Shown one piece after another: positions 8,835 through 20,391 of a stretch of DNA of 64,000 nucleotides; position 1 is the stretch's first letter; every line of letters begins with the position of its first letter. A program made the translations under genes and the position numbers. The stretch is from Okapia johnstoni (lineage: Eukaryota; Chordata; Mammalia; Artiodactyla; Giraffidae), in the NCBI GenBank assembly GCA_024291935.2, contig CM044311.1, forward strand, positions 19,615,001-19,679,000, given 5' to 3'. The notes below the pieces were generated by a model that saw only the letters and a list, made by a program, of their open reading frames with translations, was not told the origin of the DNA and searched no databases.

Positions 8835-11120
8835 CATTTTTAAATTGCAAAACCAATCACTCTAAATTTTTGGCAATCTGTGAATGTGAAAATGTGTGTG
8901 GGGAGGGCTCTGTCTTGCTTCACTACTAGGTATTGGACTGGCTGCCTGCTCCTCTACCCCTCAGTGCTTCTGTCGTGAGGACCGTCATAATGGAATTTTC
9001 AGTTAGGAAAACATGTAAAACCGCATGTCTTCTGAGAGCAATGAGGTAGTAGTTATGAAGAAGAAATATTGTTTGTCAGTATTCTAAGACATCAATGAAT
9101 TTTATTAATGAAAAATAAATATTAAAAGCCAATGGCTTTAAAAGAAAATAATAGAAATGTGTTTTTCACCTGAGAATAGTATGTCAAGGATGCTTAAATT
9201 AAAAAAGATATTATAAACCTTTATTGGTATGTGAGAGACATCTATTAAAGCCAAGATCATAGAGTCAATTAGATATAATTGTGCATTATGTCAGGTGCAC
9301 ATATTGGGAAAACATAAAGATCAGGCATTTCCCCTCCTCCTCAGAAAACTGTTTAATGGAACCATAGGTCTGCTTTTGTTACCATCAGGTTAGAACATTT
9401 TCCTGTTTTATTCTACTAAAGATTTTGCCATATAAACAAAAATTGAATTTAATTATAAAATAAATTTAATTACCAGCGCTGCCTGATGATAAACATATCT
9501 GACTTGTGGTTTTATGTATTTCACCTTGGCATCACTCATTGAATAATTAATATCATTGATTTTGTCACAACTTCTGCCTGCTCCATGAGAAAATTAATTG
9601 CCTCTATGAGGAAACTGACATAGGATAGCAGAGCTGTCATAAATGTTCTAGCTTGTGTTGTTGTCCAACATGTTTTATTCAGGGCTTCTTTAATCCGGGT
9701 CAGCTTCATTTGGGGTCACTGCTCCTGTCTGTGATTCTGCCATGTGATGGCTCTGATTGAGTAGATTTCAGACTGGAGGGCTGGGGCTCATTCCTGCTAA
9801 TAAGTTGAATAATTGCTCCAGGCACATTTTTAATGAACTACTCAAAGTGTTCATCTTAATTCTGTCTCCAGGATTCATCTGACTTTGTCTGTGCCTCTGA
9901 TTATCAATTTTTCCATGGATAAAATGAAAGTAAGGAAAAAATACAAGTTTTCTATCAAATGTGTCAGTCTTCCTTTTGTTATTTTTTTTTTTATTTTCCT
10001 TAGATGTCTAAACATAAAGCATCTTTCAATATCTCATCATGGGAAATACTTTTTATGTTCATATAATTTTAATGTTTTGGTTTATTTCTCCTTTAGCATT
10101 AACACCTTACATGGAATTAATTGTTTCAAGGGGTATAAGATTAAAATATAAGTTGATATTTTTTTCAAGAGTAGTTAAAGTTGATCCTGCACCAGTCAGT
10201 GAAAACTACTCTGTTCCTGCACACAGCCCTGGAACACTACACATGGGAGTCTTCCACTTGCCCCTGAATTGCTTTTAGATAAATTAGCATGCATCTTCAA
10301 GATTTAATTTTACAGTAAATATGAGTACATAGGAGCACATTTAATTTTCTGTTCTGCTCAAATGCTAGGTATAACAGCTTTCTGCTTTGCCTCTGGATGT
10401 GGAAATACAGCAGTGGGTGACCTCTTTCCTGAAGCCAGGCAGTTCATGTCTTATCTGACAAAAATAACAACAGCTGTGATCTACAGCCTCTGACAGGAGG
10501 TCATTCTGATAATCTGCCATGATATGAAGTTCTATCTTTTCCATAAAATTATAAATATAGGACTTAGTGTTGCAATCACAAGTAAGTCTTAGAGCAGTTT
10601 TTTTCAAAAGGTGGTTCGTCAGACCCTCTGAATTCTCTGAGATGTGCACAATGATTTCTGCAAGGATTATTCAACTGGTGATATGTTTTCTACCTTCTGC
10701 TTCATGATGCTTCCATTCCTAAGCCAATTATGAGAGATTACTCTGTTGTCACCTAAAATTTGCCCCAATTCTATGGGTGAAGGGAGTCACACCTTACTTA
10801 TATGACCAAATGAGTTATACTCTGGTAAAAGTTTAGGTTAAAGAAACTCTCCCCCATGATACACATTTGGAATATATAAAATGAAAGATGAGCTCTCACA
10901 TCAAGTAACGTAAGGACTTTGATATGTCATGTGATGAAAGATATTTTCACATGCTGAGGTGTATAGTAGTTATTCTGGTTCATACATGTGTCAACTTGAA
11001 TTTTACACTAACTAAAGCAGCCCATTTGTGGTCTGTCAGGCATATGTTACACATCTGCTTTAATTATTAAAGAAAAAAGAAACATTGGCCAGAAATAATG
11101 TCTTTGTTAAAAGCAAAGAT
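8835..11120. other. Repeat-poor unique stretch
   Basis: No young transposon is recognised over about 2.3 kb. The section 9600-9870 has higher sequence complexity, with mixed GC and several TAAT cores, and looks like possibly conserved non-coding DNA. Open frames at 9885-10278 (+) and 10365-10649 (-) are short and have no recognisable domain. Confidence 0.45.
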
Positions 11121-11125
11121 TGATA

Positions 11126-11335
11126 CTATGCATAAAATAGATACCTAATGAGGACATACTGTATAGCACAGGGAACTCTACTTACTGCCAGTGGTGACTT
11201 GAATGGGAAGGAAGTCCAAATTGGAGAGGGGATATATGTATGTGTATGGCTGATCCATTTTGCTGTACAGTGGAAAATAACACCACATTGTAAGGCAACT
11301 ACACTCCTATAGAAATTAATTTAAAAAAGATGAAA
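11126..11335 (+). mobile_element. Artiodactyl L1 3' UTR fragment
   Basis: The text 'tactgtatagcacagggaac', 'gaggggatatatgta' and 'acattgtaaggcaact' followed by an A-rich end matches the 3' end of older artiodactyl L1 copies as I remember them. Only about 210 bp remain, with no coding part. Confidence 0.6.
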
Positions 11336-12433
11336 TTTCTCCCTTCCTGGGACACCAATGCTGATACTCCTTGGATAGTAAGACTCCCTTCCAAAGTGCC
11401 AAGGTCATACTGACTCACTGTGTACATGGTAGTCTCTTTAAAAAACAAACAAACCTTGAAGGAATGTATTCCTGACTTGTTTGATGTTATTTCTCCTTAC
11501 AGATATAAAATTGTGCTGAAAACCATATTTCTCTGGAGTAATTTTTCAGAGCTACCTGAGAGACTCTCTTTTGGGCTATAGTCCTCAGTTTGATTTAAAA
11601 ACAAACAAACAAACAAACAAAAAACAAACTCTTTTCTATTTCTATTGCATGCGTGCTAAGTTACTTCAGTCGTGTCCAACTCTTTGCGACCCTGTGGACA
11701 CCATCAAGAAATCTTTCTTCATCATGCAAGTTAAATATACAGACAACAGGGAAGAAAAAAAAATAAAACCTTGAAAAGTTAATCAGACATGAGTACATGG
11801 CTTTAGTCATCAACACAACTCAGAAAACAGAAATCTGATGTGAAGATTTAGTCTAAATTGTTTGATGCTTTTCAATATCTGCTCTATATACAATAGGCCC
11901 AATTTCAATGCTTTAGGAAAAGGAATTCATAATTAAGATAGTTCTGGGGAATCATGTGATCTTCTGTATGAGATATTAGATTCAACTTTTCTACAGACTC
12001 TAGTGGAATCTTCACTTCAGGCAAAGTTAATGTTCTTAAAGTTGTTGTCTATCACATCCTTTTCCTCATCAATGTTCTTAATATTTTACATTGCCACTCG
12101 TTTATTGACATAACCCTAAAGAGCATACATGCCTAAGTTCATTTTCAATCTGTAATTCAAGAAAAAGGACATTTCTACTCTCTCTTACACTTTAGGCCTG
12201 ACTTCAGCTTGCTTCAGAAAAGTTGCAAGACTGTAGCCCATGACTGATATAGAATAAATGCATCAAAGGAAAATATATTGATTAATTAGGTCAAGTAAAC
12301 AATGGGAACAGATCTGACTGAAAAATACGGAAAATTTGATTATGTAGCACTGAAACAGGAAATTCAAATTTTGTTATTGTGAAGACGATTATTAAATTTT
12401 CTCAAAACAAGTGATCAAAATAGAATAATCTAA
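11336..12433. other. Unique stretch with (AAAC)n
   Basis: An AAAC-type simple repeat lies at 11597-11628, followed by a small Bov-A remnant at 11652-11700, listed separately. The remainder is AT-rich with no recognised gene. Confidence 0.6.
11652..11700 (-). mobile_element. Short Bov-A remnant
   Basis: The end of an antisense Bov-A is readable ('gtgctaagttacttcagtcg', 'actctttgcgaccc'). It stops abruptly after about 50 bp. Confidence 0.8.
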
Positions 12434-12443
12434 TGTAGCAGTT

Positions 12444-12670
12444 GGGCTTCCCTGGTGCCTCAGATGGTAAAAAATCTGCCTTCCATGCAGGAGACCTGGG
12501 TTTGCTCCCTGGGTCAGGAAGATCCCCTGAAGAAGGGAAAGGCAACCCACTCCAGTATTCTGCCTGGAGAATCCCATGGACAGAGGAGACTGGCCACCTA
12601 CAGTGCACGGGGTCGCAAAGAGTTGGACATGACTGCATGACAAACACTTTCAACACTTTCAGATTTTCAG
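12444..12670 (+). mobile_element. Bov-tA SINE, complete, 10-bp TSD
   Basis: The tRNA head 'gggcttccctggtgcctcag', the body and the tail 'aacactttcaacactttcag' are all present. The perfect TSD 'tgtagcagtt' lies at 12434-12443 and 12671-12680. This is an intact young-looking insertion. Confidence 0.95.
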
Positions 12671-12680
12671 TGTAGCAGTT

Positions 12681-13040
12681 ATATTACTTAGGCTATTTTG
12701 TTGGCAGATAAATACTAAAATTGACTTAAGTGGAAAGAGAAATTTATATTAGTATATAGAATTCAAGGATGGATTTATCAGCAATATAAAAGGAAGAGGA
12801 AGAATGCAGCTGAGTAGTAAGAAAAAATGGTAATTGGGTACTGACATGATGTTGATAGGGAAAGCTTAAAGTAAGTAATTGGTATTTGAATAGCTAAATA
12901 AATTAAGATGCAATGATTTGCCAAAACATGAATCAGCCATCTCTCAATATCTTGCCAGTATTTCTCTCAGAATAAGTGCTTCCTTTAGTTTCAGTATACA
13001 ATGGCTTCCTTGACATGGTGGTCAGAATACCCACATGGTT
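12681..13040. other. Unique spacer
   Basis: AT-rich DNA between a SINE and a BovB. I see nothing further in it. Confidence 0.6.
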
Positions 13041-13050
13041 GATCATCCAT

Positions 13051-14290
13051 CAGTTCAGTTTAGTTCAGAAGCTCAGTCGTGTCCGACTCTTTGAGACCCC
13101 ATGAACTGCAGCATGCCAGGCCTCCCTGTCCATCACCAACTCCCGGAGTCCACCCAAACCCATGTCCATCGAGTTGGTGATGCCATCCAACCATCTTATC
13201 CTCTGTCATCCCCTTCTCCTCCTGCCCTCAATCTTTTCCAGAATCAGGGTCTTTTCCAATGAGTCAACACTTCACATCAAGTGGCCAAAGTATTGGAGTT
13301 TCAGCTTCAACATCAGTCCTTCCAATGAACACCCAGGACTGATCTCCTTTAGGACGGACTAGTTGGATCTCCTTGAAGTCCAAGGGACTCTCAAGAGTCT
13401 TCTGCAACACCACAGTTCAAAAGCATCAATTCCTCGGTGCTCAGCTTTCTTCACAATCCAACTCTCACATCCACACATGACTACTGGAAAAACCATAGCC
13501 TTGACTAGACGGACCTTTGTTGGCAAAGTAATGTCTCTGCTTTTTAATATGCTGTCTAGGTTGGTCATAACTTTCCTTCCAAGGAGTAAGTGTCTTTTAA
13601 TTTCATGGCTGCAATCACCATCTGCAGTGATTTTGGAGCCCAGAAAAATAAAGTCAGCCACTGTTTCCACTGTTTCCCCATCTATCTGCCATGAAGTGAT
13701 GGGACCAGATGCCATGATCTCAGTTTTATGAAAGTTGAGCTTTAAGCCAACTTTTTCACTCTCTTCTTCCACTTTCATCAAGAGGCTCTTTAGTTCTTCT
13801 TCACTTTCTGCCATAAGGGTGGTGTCATCTGCATATCTAAGGTTATTGATATTTCTCCCAGCAATCTTGATTCCAGCTTGTGCTTCCTCCAGCCCAGCGT
13901 TTCTCATGATGTGCTCTGCATATAAGTTAAATAAGCAGGGTGACAATATACAGCCTTGATGTACTCCTTCTCCTATTGGGAACAGGTCTGTTGTTCCATG
14001 TCCAGTTCTAATTGTTGCTTCCTGACCTGCATACAGATTTCTCAAGAGGCAGGTCAGGTGGTCTGGTATTCCCATCTCTTTCAGAATTTTCCACAGTTTA
14101 TTGTGATCCACACAGCCAAAGGCTTTGGCATAGTCAATAAAGCAGAAATAGATGTTTTTCTAGAACTCTCTTGCTTTTTTGATGATCCAACGGATGTTGA
14201 CAACTTGATCTCTGGTTCCTCTGCCTTTTCTAAAACCAGCTTGAACATCTGGAAGTTCACGGTTCACGTATTGCTGAAGCCTGGCTTGGA
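13051..14290 (-). mobile_element. 5'-truncated BovB LINE, 1.24 kb, 10-bp TSD
   Basis: The 3' tail begins at 13051 ('cagttcagtttagttcag') and the element runs antisense through the 3' UTR, the ORF2 end and the RT domain. It is truncated inside RT at 14290. The TSD 'gatcatccat' is perfect at 13041-13050 and 14291-14300. The good TSD and nearly open RT frame point to a comparatively young copy. Confidence 0.96.
13359..14111 (-). pseudogene. BovB reverse transcriptase fragment, 250 codons
   Basis: This partial RTE-type RT contains the motif B region QGCILSPCLFNLY near residue 53 and the catalytic YADD at about residues 93-96. The thumb/connection region follows (ITADGDCSHEIKRHLLLGRK). A TAG stop ends it after RRSN, where other copies in this window continue with QSI, and another stop lies upstream at about 14160 where other copies read an open REFQKNIYF. 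The N-terminal part and the endonuclease are missing, so it cannot act alone. Confidence 0.9.
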
Positions 14291-14300
14291 GATCATCCAT

Positions 14301-14842
14301 AGTGTTCACATTTTGCAATTCACAGTTTATATCATTAAAGAAAGACTTTTATAATGGTTTCTTTGTTACCAAATTCAAAAACTCCATGGAAAGAACAGAT
14401 TAGCTCTACAAGAATCAAATTATCTCTAGTTAAATTTATATTGTGAATTAGATGGTGGTCTAATTTGAGTCAGGTGCACATTACTTAAAAACAAAAAGAG
14501 CAACAACTCTGTTCAGTCACTTAAGAACATGTCTGATCCCACAGTGATCCTGGTACTACAGGATAGTGTAAATAGGAAGTCAGGTGCTGTGTTAAAGGAA
14601 TAAGTGTTCTGGAAGACATTCTTAAAAGATGTTCTTTACAATTGGATTATAGAAGTTAAACTGCGATGGTATATTATTATAAAAGGAAACATGCTAATAA
14701 GGAAGTTAGCTCATATGTCAGGTTTGATCTTGCTTTGGTTTTCCCACCATCATGGATTCCTAGTAACATGGATTCTATAATCCTAGCTCATTCAGAATTC
14801 CTAGGGGGTTTGTTGAAATGGCCAGTGTAAAAACAAAGTTCA
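14301..14842. other. Unique spacer
   Basis: AT-rich DNA with no recognised gene or young repeat. A faint Bov-A-like resemblance near 14510-14560 is too weak to call. Confidence 0.5.
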
Positions 14843-15015
14843 TACTAAGTTGCTTCAGCTGTGTCTGATTATTTGCAACCCCATGGACTGCAGCCCTCCA
14901 GGTTCCTCTGTCCATGAGGATTCTCCAGGTAAGAATACTGGAGTGGGTTGTCATGCTCTCCTCCAGGGAATTTTCCAGACCCAGGAATTGAACCCACTTC
15001 TCTTATTTTATGACA
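14843..15015 (-). mobile_element. Bov-tA SINE lacking its tRNA head
   Basis: The antisense Bov-A body runs from 'ctaagttgcttcagctgtg' to 'gaattgaacccacttctct'. The expected tRNA head is replaced at about 15016 by the start of a BovB 5' region. Confidence 0.88.
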
Positions 15016-15016
15016 A

Positions 15017-15385
15017 AGATACCCCTCATCCAAGGTCAGGAGCAGTGGCTGTGCTTTGCTGGAGCATCCGTGAAGAGATACCCCACATCCAAGGTAAGAG
15101 AAAATCAAGTAAGACGGTAGGTGTTGCGCGAGGGCATCAGAGGGCAGACACACTGAAACCATAAACACAGAAAACTAGCCAATCTGATCACATGGACCAC
15201 AGCCTTGTCTAACTCAATGAAACTAAGCCATGCTGTGTGGGGCCACCCAAGACGGATGGGTCATGGTGGAGAGGTCTGACAGTATGTGGCCCACTGGAGA
15301 AGGGAATGGCAAACCATTTCAATATTCTTGCCTTGAGAACCCCATGAACGGCATGAAAAGGCAAAATAATAGGATACTGAAAGAT
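15017..15385 (+). mobile_element. BovB 5' region, 3'-truncated
   Basis: This is BovB 5' UTR and leader sequence in sense orientation: the repeated 'ccaaggt' units ('gatacccctcatccaaggt', 'gataccccacatccaaggt'), 'cttgtctaactcaatgaaac', 'tggagaagggaatggcaaac' and 'gaaccccatgaacggcatg'. It stops at about 15385 without the endonuclease or RT. Loss of the 3' end is unusual, because LINE copies normally lose the 5' end. Deletion or recombination is the likely cause. Confidence 0.88.
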
Positions 15386-16656
15386 ATTATACATTATTAT
15401 TATATTCTTCAATAGCTGATATGTTTCTTCATCATGAAACAGTGTATAAAATAAATTAAACTAAATATTTGAGGTAAAAACTCTTGTGGAACAACATTTG
15501 AAATACATTAGTTGCTATAAAATGATCTTCAAGATTTATATTTACATAAATCATCCAAGGATAATTTAAAACTGTATACAATTTTAAGCGTGTTCTTTCA
15601 TATTATAGTAGATAACTAAGTAGCATAACCTGAATTTAAACTTTGGAACTTAGAAGAACTATTTCTTCTAAATCAATGTACTTTTTAAACCTTGTGCTAA
15701 TTTATATTCTTAAACCCCTGTTTGGAGGGCAGGGCATGTTTTATTTCCTATGTTCTGACTTAATCTCCCCAGTATCAGAGTCAAGTATGGTTCTTTATAA
15801 GCATTGGCAGTAAACTCTCTTACCCATAGCATTTCAGCTCCACAGGATGCACCTGTTCTTTGTTCATGGGGAAAAAGTGGTGAGAATTTTAAGATTCATA
15901 CGGTGCAGGCTACAGATACTATATTTTCTGTTTATTTACCAGTTGAATAAGGAATAAGGATACTGATGTATGGCTTGTTACAGTATTAAAGCTAGCTTAT
16001 TATTATCGATGATATCCATTGCACAATGCTGAGACAAGGGTTTTATTGAAAATCAATGCTAAAACAGCTTCTGTAGGTGAATTGAAGCTGCTGAGTCAAT
16101 CTTAGAAGGTTACAAAGTCACAATGTTACTAAAACACCCGCTAATCAAATTTAAATTCAAAATCAGATTATGTAAATGTGTGAACTTCTTTTGATGTACT
16201 CTTCAAGTATTTGGTTTGCATTCTTATTTTAGCACTAATTTTATTCTTCCCTCTCTGTGCAGTGGAACTCTTTGCATAGGTATTTTTAAAATTTTTTTCT
16301 GTTCTAGTGAGAAAGTTTCCAGATGGCTTCTTCAATCATTGTTAGCTCATTAGGGAAGTAACATTTTACTAATAACAATTGTTACCCTCCGTGAATAATT
16401 GGAGACATGCATGGATGTCAAGTTAGGTACAGTAATGAAAGAGTTTATGTATTTCAGGTGACTGGGAAATGAAATTTATTTAATCAGACACTTGGTATTG
16501 TCAAGATTGAAAAGAAGTTGAAAAATAATGTTATCTGGAGCTCAGAGGTTTGGCTTCAGATCTACAACGTTTTAAAACAAGATTTCTCAACATTAATGTT
16601 ATTTACAGGTTGGGCTAGATTAACTCATCATTTTGGAGGGCTGTATTGTATGTTTA
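15386..16656. other. AT-rich unique stretch
   Basis: No gene or transposon recognised. Several TAAT-rich patches are present but not organised into anything I can name. Confidence 0.5.
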
Positions 16657-16657
16657 G

Positions 16658-16862
16658 GAGCTTTCCAGGTAACTCAGTGTTAAAGAATCCACTTGCCAAT
16701 GCAGGAAACATGGGCTTGATCCCTGGGTCAGGAATATCCCTTGGAGAAGGAAATGGAAACTCACTCCAGTATGCTTTCCTGGAAAACTCCATGGATAGAG
16801 AAGCCTAACAGACTACAGTCCATGGGATCAAAAAGGGTCAGATATGACTTAGAGAATAAACA
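16658..16862 (+). mobile_element. Bov-tA SINE, diverged
   Basis: The tRNA head is altered ('ctttccaggtaactcagtg'). The body is recognisable to 'ggtcagatatgacttagag' and is followed by an A/C-rich tail. It is more diverged than most neighbours. Confidence 0.88.
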
Positions 16863-17885
16863 ACAGCAAAACAAAACTGTATATTTCATGACATCCCTGG
16901 TCTCTACCCTCCAGATGTCAATAGCAAACTCTTGACCCAGTTGCGACAACCAAAGAGTTGTCCATCAGTTCAGTTCAGCTCAGTTGCTCAGTCGTGTCCG
17001 ACTCTTTGAGACCCCATGAACCGCAGCATGCCAGGCCTCCCTGTCCATCACCAATTCCCGGAGTTTACCCAAACCCATGTCCATCGAGTCGGTGATGTCA
17101 TCCAATCATCTCATCCTCTGTCGTCCCCTTCTCCTCCTGCCCCCAATCCTTCCCAGCATCAGGGTCTTTTCCAAAGGGTCAAAACTTCACATCAGGTGGC
17201 CAAAGTATTGGAGTTTCAGCTTCAACATCAGTCCTTCCAATGAACACTCAGGACTGATTTCCTTTAGGATGGACTGGTTGGATCTCCTTGCAGTCCAAGG
17301 GATTCTCAAGAGTCTTCTCCAACAAACAGTTCAAAAGCATCAATTCTTCAGTGCTCAGCCTTCTTCACAGTCCAACTCTCACATCCATACATAACCACTG
17401 GAAAAACCATAGCCTTGACTAGATGGACCTTTGTTGACAAAGTAATGTCTCTGCTTCTCAATATGCTATCTAGGGTGGTCATAACTTTCCTTCCAAGGAG
17501 TAAGTATCTTTTAATTTCATGGCTGCAATTACCATCTGCAGTGATTTTGGAGTCCCAAAAGATAAAGTCTGACACTGTTACCACTGTTTTCCCATCTATT
17601 TCCCATGAAGCAATGGGACCAGATGCCATGATCTTAGTTTTCTGAATGTTTAGCTTTAAGCCAACTTTTTCATTATCTTCTTTCACTTTCATCAAGAGGC
17701 TCTTCAGTTCTTCTTCACTTTTACCATAAAGGTGGTGTCATATGCATATCTGAAGTTATTGATATTTCTCCCAGCAATCTTAATTCCAGCTTGTGCTTCC
17801 TCCAGCCCAGAGTTTCTCATGATGTACTCTGCATATAAGTTAAATAAGCAGGGTGACAATATACAGCCTTGACGTACTCCTTTTC

Positions 17886-18452
17886 CTATTTGGAACCAGT
17901 ATGTCCAGTTCTAACTGTTGCTTCCTGACCTGCATACAGATTTCTCAAGAGACAGGTCAGGTGGTCTGGTATTCCCATCTCTTTAAGAATTTTCCACAGT
18001 TTATTGTGATCCACATAGTCAGAGGATTTGGCATAGTCAATAAAGCAGAAATAGATGTTTTTCTGGAACTCTCTTGCTTTTTTGATGATCCAACAGATGT
18101 TGGCAATTTGATCTCTGGTTCCTCTGCCTTTTCTAAGACCAGCTTGAACATCTGGAAGTTCACGGTTCACGTATTGCTGAAGCCTGGCTTGGAGAATTTT
18201 GAGCATTACTTTACTAGCGTGTGAAATGAATGCAAATGTGCGGTCGTTTGAGCATTCTTTGGCATTGCCTTTCTTTGGGATTGGAATGAAAACTGACCTT
18301 TTCCAGTCCTGTGGCCACTGCTGAGTTTTCCACATTTGTTGGCATATTGAATGCAGCACTTTCACAGAATCATCTTTCAGGATTTGAAATAGCTCAATTG
18401 GAATTCTATCACCTCCAATAGCTTTGTTCGTTGTGATGATTTCAAAGCCCAC
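17886..18452 (-). pseudogene. BovB RT N-terminal half, broken
   Basis: The fragment of 188 codons holds WPQDWKRSVFIPIPKKGN, then LRKGRGTRDQIANICWI, and the motif A region (FCFIDYAKSSDYVDHNKLWKIL). The aspartate of motif A is retained, although two following residues differ from the usual FID-YAKAFD. The frame is lost just before motif B because of a deletion at about 17897. Confidence 0.88.
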
Positions 18453-19405
18453 TTGACTTCACATTCCAGTATGTCTGGCTCTAGGTGAGTGATCACACCA
18501 TCGTGATTATCTGGGTCGTGAAGATCTTTTTTGTACAGTTCTTCTGTGTATTCTTTCCACCTCTTCTTAATATCTTTTGATTCTTTTATGTCCATACTGT
18601 TTGTGTCCTTTATTGAGGCCATCTTTGCATGAAATATTCCCTTGGTATCTCTAATTTTCTGGAAGAGATCTCTAGTCTTTCCCAATATGTTGTTTTCCTC
18701 TATTTCTTTGCACTGATTGCTGAGGAAGGCTTTCTTATCTCTCCTTGCTATTCTTTGGAACTCTGCATTCAGATGGGAATATCTTTCCTTTTCTCCTTTG
18801 CTTTTTCTTCTCTTCTTTTCCCAGCTATTTGTAAGGCCTCCTCAGACAGCCATTTTGCTTTTTTGCATTTCTTTTCCTTGTGGATGGTCTTGATCCCTGT
18901 CTCCTGTACAACATCACAAACCTCTGTCTACAGTTCATAGACACTCTGTCTATCAGATCTAGTCCATTAAATCTATTTCTCACTTCCACTGTATAATCAT
19001 ATGGGGTTTGATGTAGGTCATACCTGAACGGTCTAGTGGTTTTCCCTACTTTCTTCAATTTAAGTCTGAATTTGGCAATAAGGAGTTCATGATCTGAGCC
19101 ACAGTCAGCTCCCAGTCTTGTTTTTGCTGACTGTATAGAGCTTCTCCATCTTTGGCTGCAAAGAATATAATCAATCTGATTTCGGTGTTGAGCATCTGGT
19201 GATGTTCATGTGTAGAGTCTTCTCGTGTGTTGTTGAAAGAGAGTGTTTGTTATGACCAGAGTGTTCTCTTAGCAGAACTCTATTAGCCTTTGCCATGCCT
19301 CATTCTGTACTCCAAGGCCAAATTTGCCTGTTACTCCAGGTGTTTCTTGACTTCCTACTTTTGCATTCCAGTCCCCTATAATGAAAAGGACATCTTTTTG
19401 GGGTG

Positions 19406-19924
19406 TTAGTCTAGAAGGTCTTGTAGGTCTTCATAGAACCCTTCAACCTCAACTTCTTCAGCATTACTGGTCTGGGCATACACATGGATTACCGTGATAT
19501 TGAATGGTTTGCCTTGGAAATGAACAGAGATCATTCTGTCGCTTTTGAGATTGCATCCAAGTACTGCATTTCTGACTCTTTTGTTGACCATGATGGCTAC
19601 TCCATTTCTTCTTAGGGATTCCTGCCCACAGTAGTAGATATAATGGTCATCTGAGTTAAATTCACCCATTCCAGTCCATCTTAGTTTGCTGATTCCTAGA
19701 ATGTCAATGTTCACTCTTGTCATCTCCTGTTTGACCACTTCCAATTTGCCTTGATTCATGGACCTAACATTACAGGTTCCTATGCAATATTGCTCTTTAT
19801 AGCATATAACCTTGCTTCTATCACCAGTCCCATCCACAACTGGGTGTTGTTTTTTTTTTTGGTTCCATCCCTTCATTCTTTCTAGAGTTATTTCTCCACT
19901 GATCTCCAGTAGCATATTGGGCAC
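19406..19924 (-). pseudogene. BovB APE-type endonuclease, N-terminal half
   Basis: The fragment of 172 codons reads CIGTCNVRSMNQGKLEVV, then VNIDILGISKLRW, HYIYYCGQESLRRNGVAI and FNITVIHVY. In APE endonucleases the Asn in the NVR block and a Glu in the ISE-type block bind the metal and DNA. Here that Glu position is Lys (ISKLRW), so catalysis should be lost. The C-terminal half of the nuclease is shifted into other frames further left. Confidence 0.88.
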
Positions 19925-20391
19925 CTATTGACCTGGGGAGTTCATCTTTCAGTGTCCTATCTTTTTGCCTTTTCATACTGTTCATGGGGTTCTCAAGGCA
20001 AGAATACTGAAGTGGTTTGCCATGCCCTTCTCCAGTGGACCACATTCTGTCAGACCTCTCTACCATGTCCCGTCCATCTTGGGTGGCCCCACATGACATG
20101 GCTTAGTTTCACTGAGTTAGACAAGGCTGTGGTCCATGTAATCAGATTGGCTAGTTTTCAGTCTGTCTGCCCTCTGTTCCCCTCTGTCAGTGCCTACTGT
20201 CTTACTTGGTTTCCTCTTACCTTGGACGTGGGGTATCTCTTCACAGCTGCTCCAGCAAAGCATGGCCGCTCCTCCTTACCTTGGATGTGGGGTAGCTCCT
20301 CCTGGCTGCCACCCTTGTCCTCCGACAGGGGTAGCTTCTCTTCGCCGTGCTTGTGCGCCATCACAGCTGCCCGTGCTTGCGTGCCGTACAT

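Larger units (their letters stand above)
16965..20391 (-). mobile_element. Near-full-length BovB LINE (about 3.4 kb), inactive
   Basis: All BovB regions are present in antisense order: the (ACTGA)n tail and 3' UTR at 16965, ORF2 end, RT, linker, APE endonuclease (about 19060-19800), and leader with 'ccttggacgtggggtatct' units up to about 20391. Frameshifts and stops break the frame into pieces (17348-17695, 17886-18452, 18377-18685, 18825-19058, 19406-19924). The YADD region near 17740 is damaged: a base is missing in 'tcacttttaccataaaggtg' and 'gtcatatgcatat' alters the motif. A small deletion is visible at about 17897. I find no convincing TSD. Confidence 0.93.

Noticed and set aside
8596..8865. 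Open frames with runs of His/Thr or Val/Cys
   Set aside because: They are translations of the CA/TG microsatellites and not proteins.
12444..12520. tRNA-like sequence in SINE heads as a tRNA gene
   Set aside because: The heads are decayed tRNA-derived promoter regions of Bov-tA. No intact cloverleaf with an acceptor end is evident.
13735..13959. A 74-codon antisense open frame that recurs at the same place in four BovB copies (also 25900-26124, 40338-40562, 48279-48503)
   Set aside because: It is the mirror of the conserved RT region around YADD and begins at TTG rather than ATG. Its conservation is explained by the sense strand.
14510..14560. Possible very old Bov-A remnant
   Set aside because: Only scattered words match and the similarity is too weak by eye.
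14850..15164. A 104-codon open frame spanning a SINE and a BovB leader
   Set aside because: It reads by chance through two unrelated elements. There is no domain and no promoter context.
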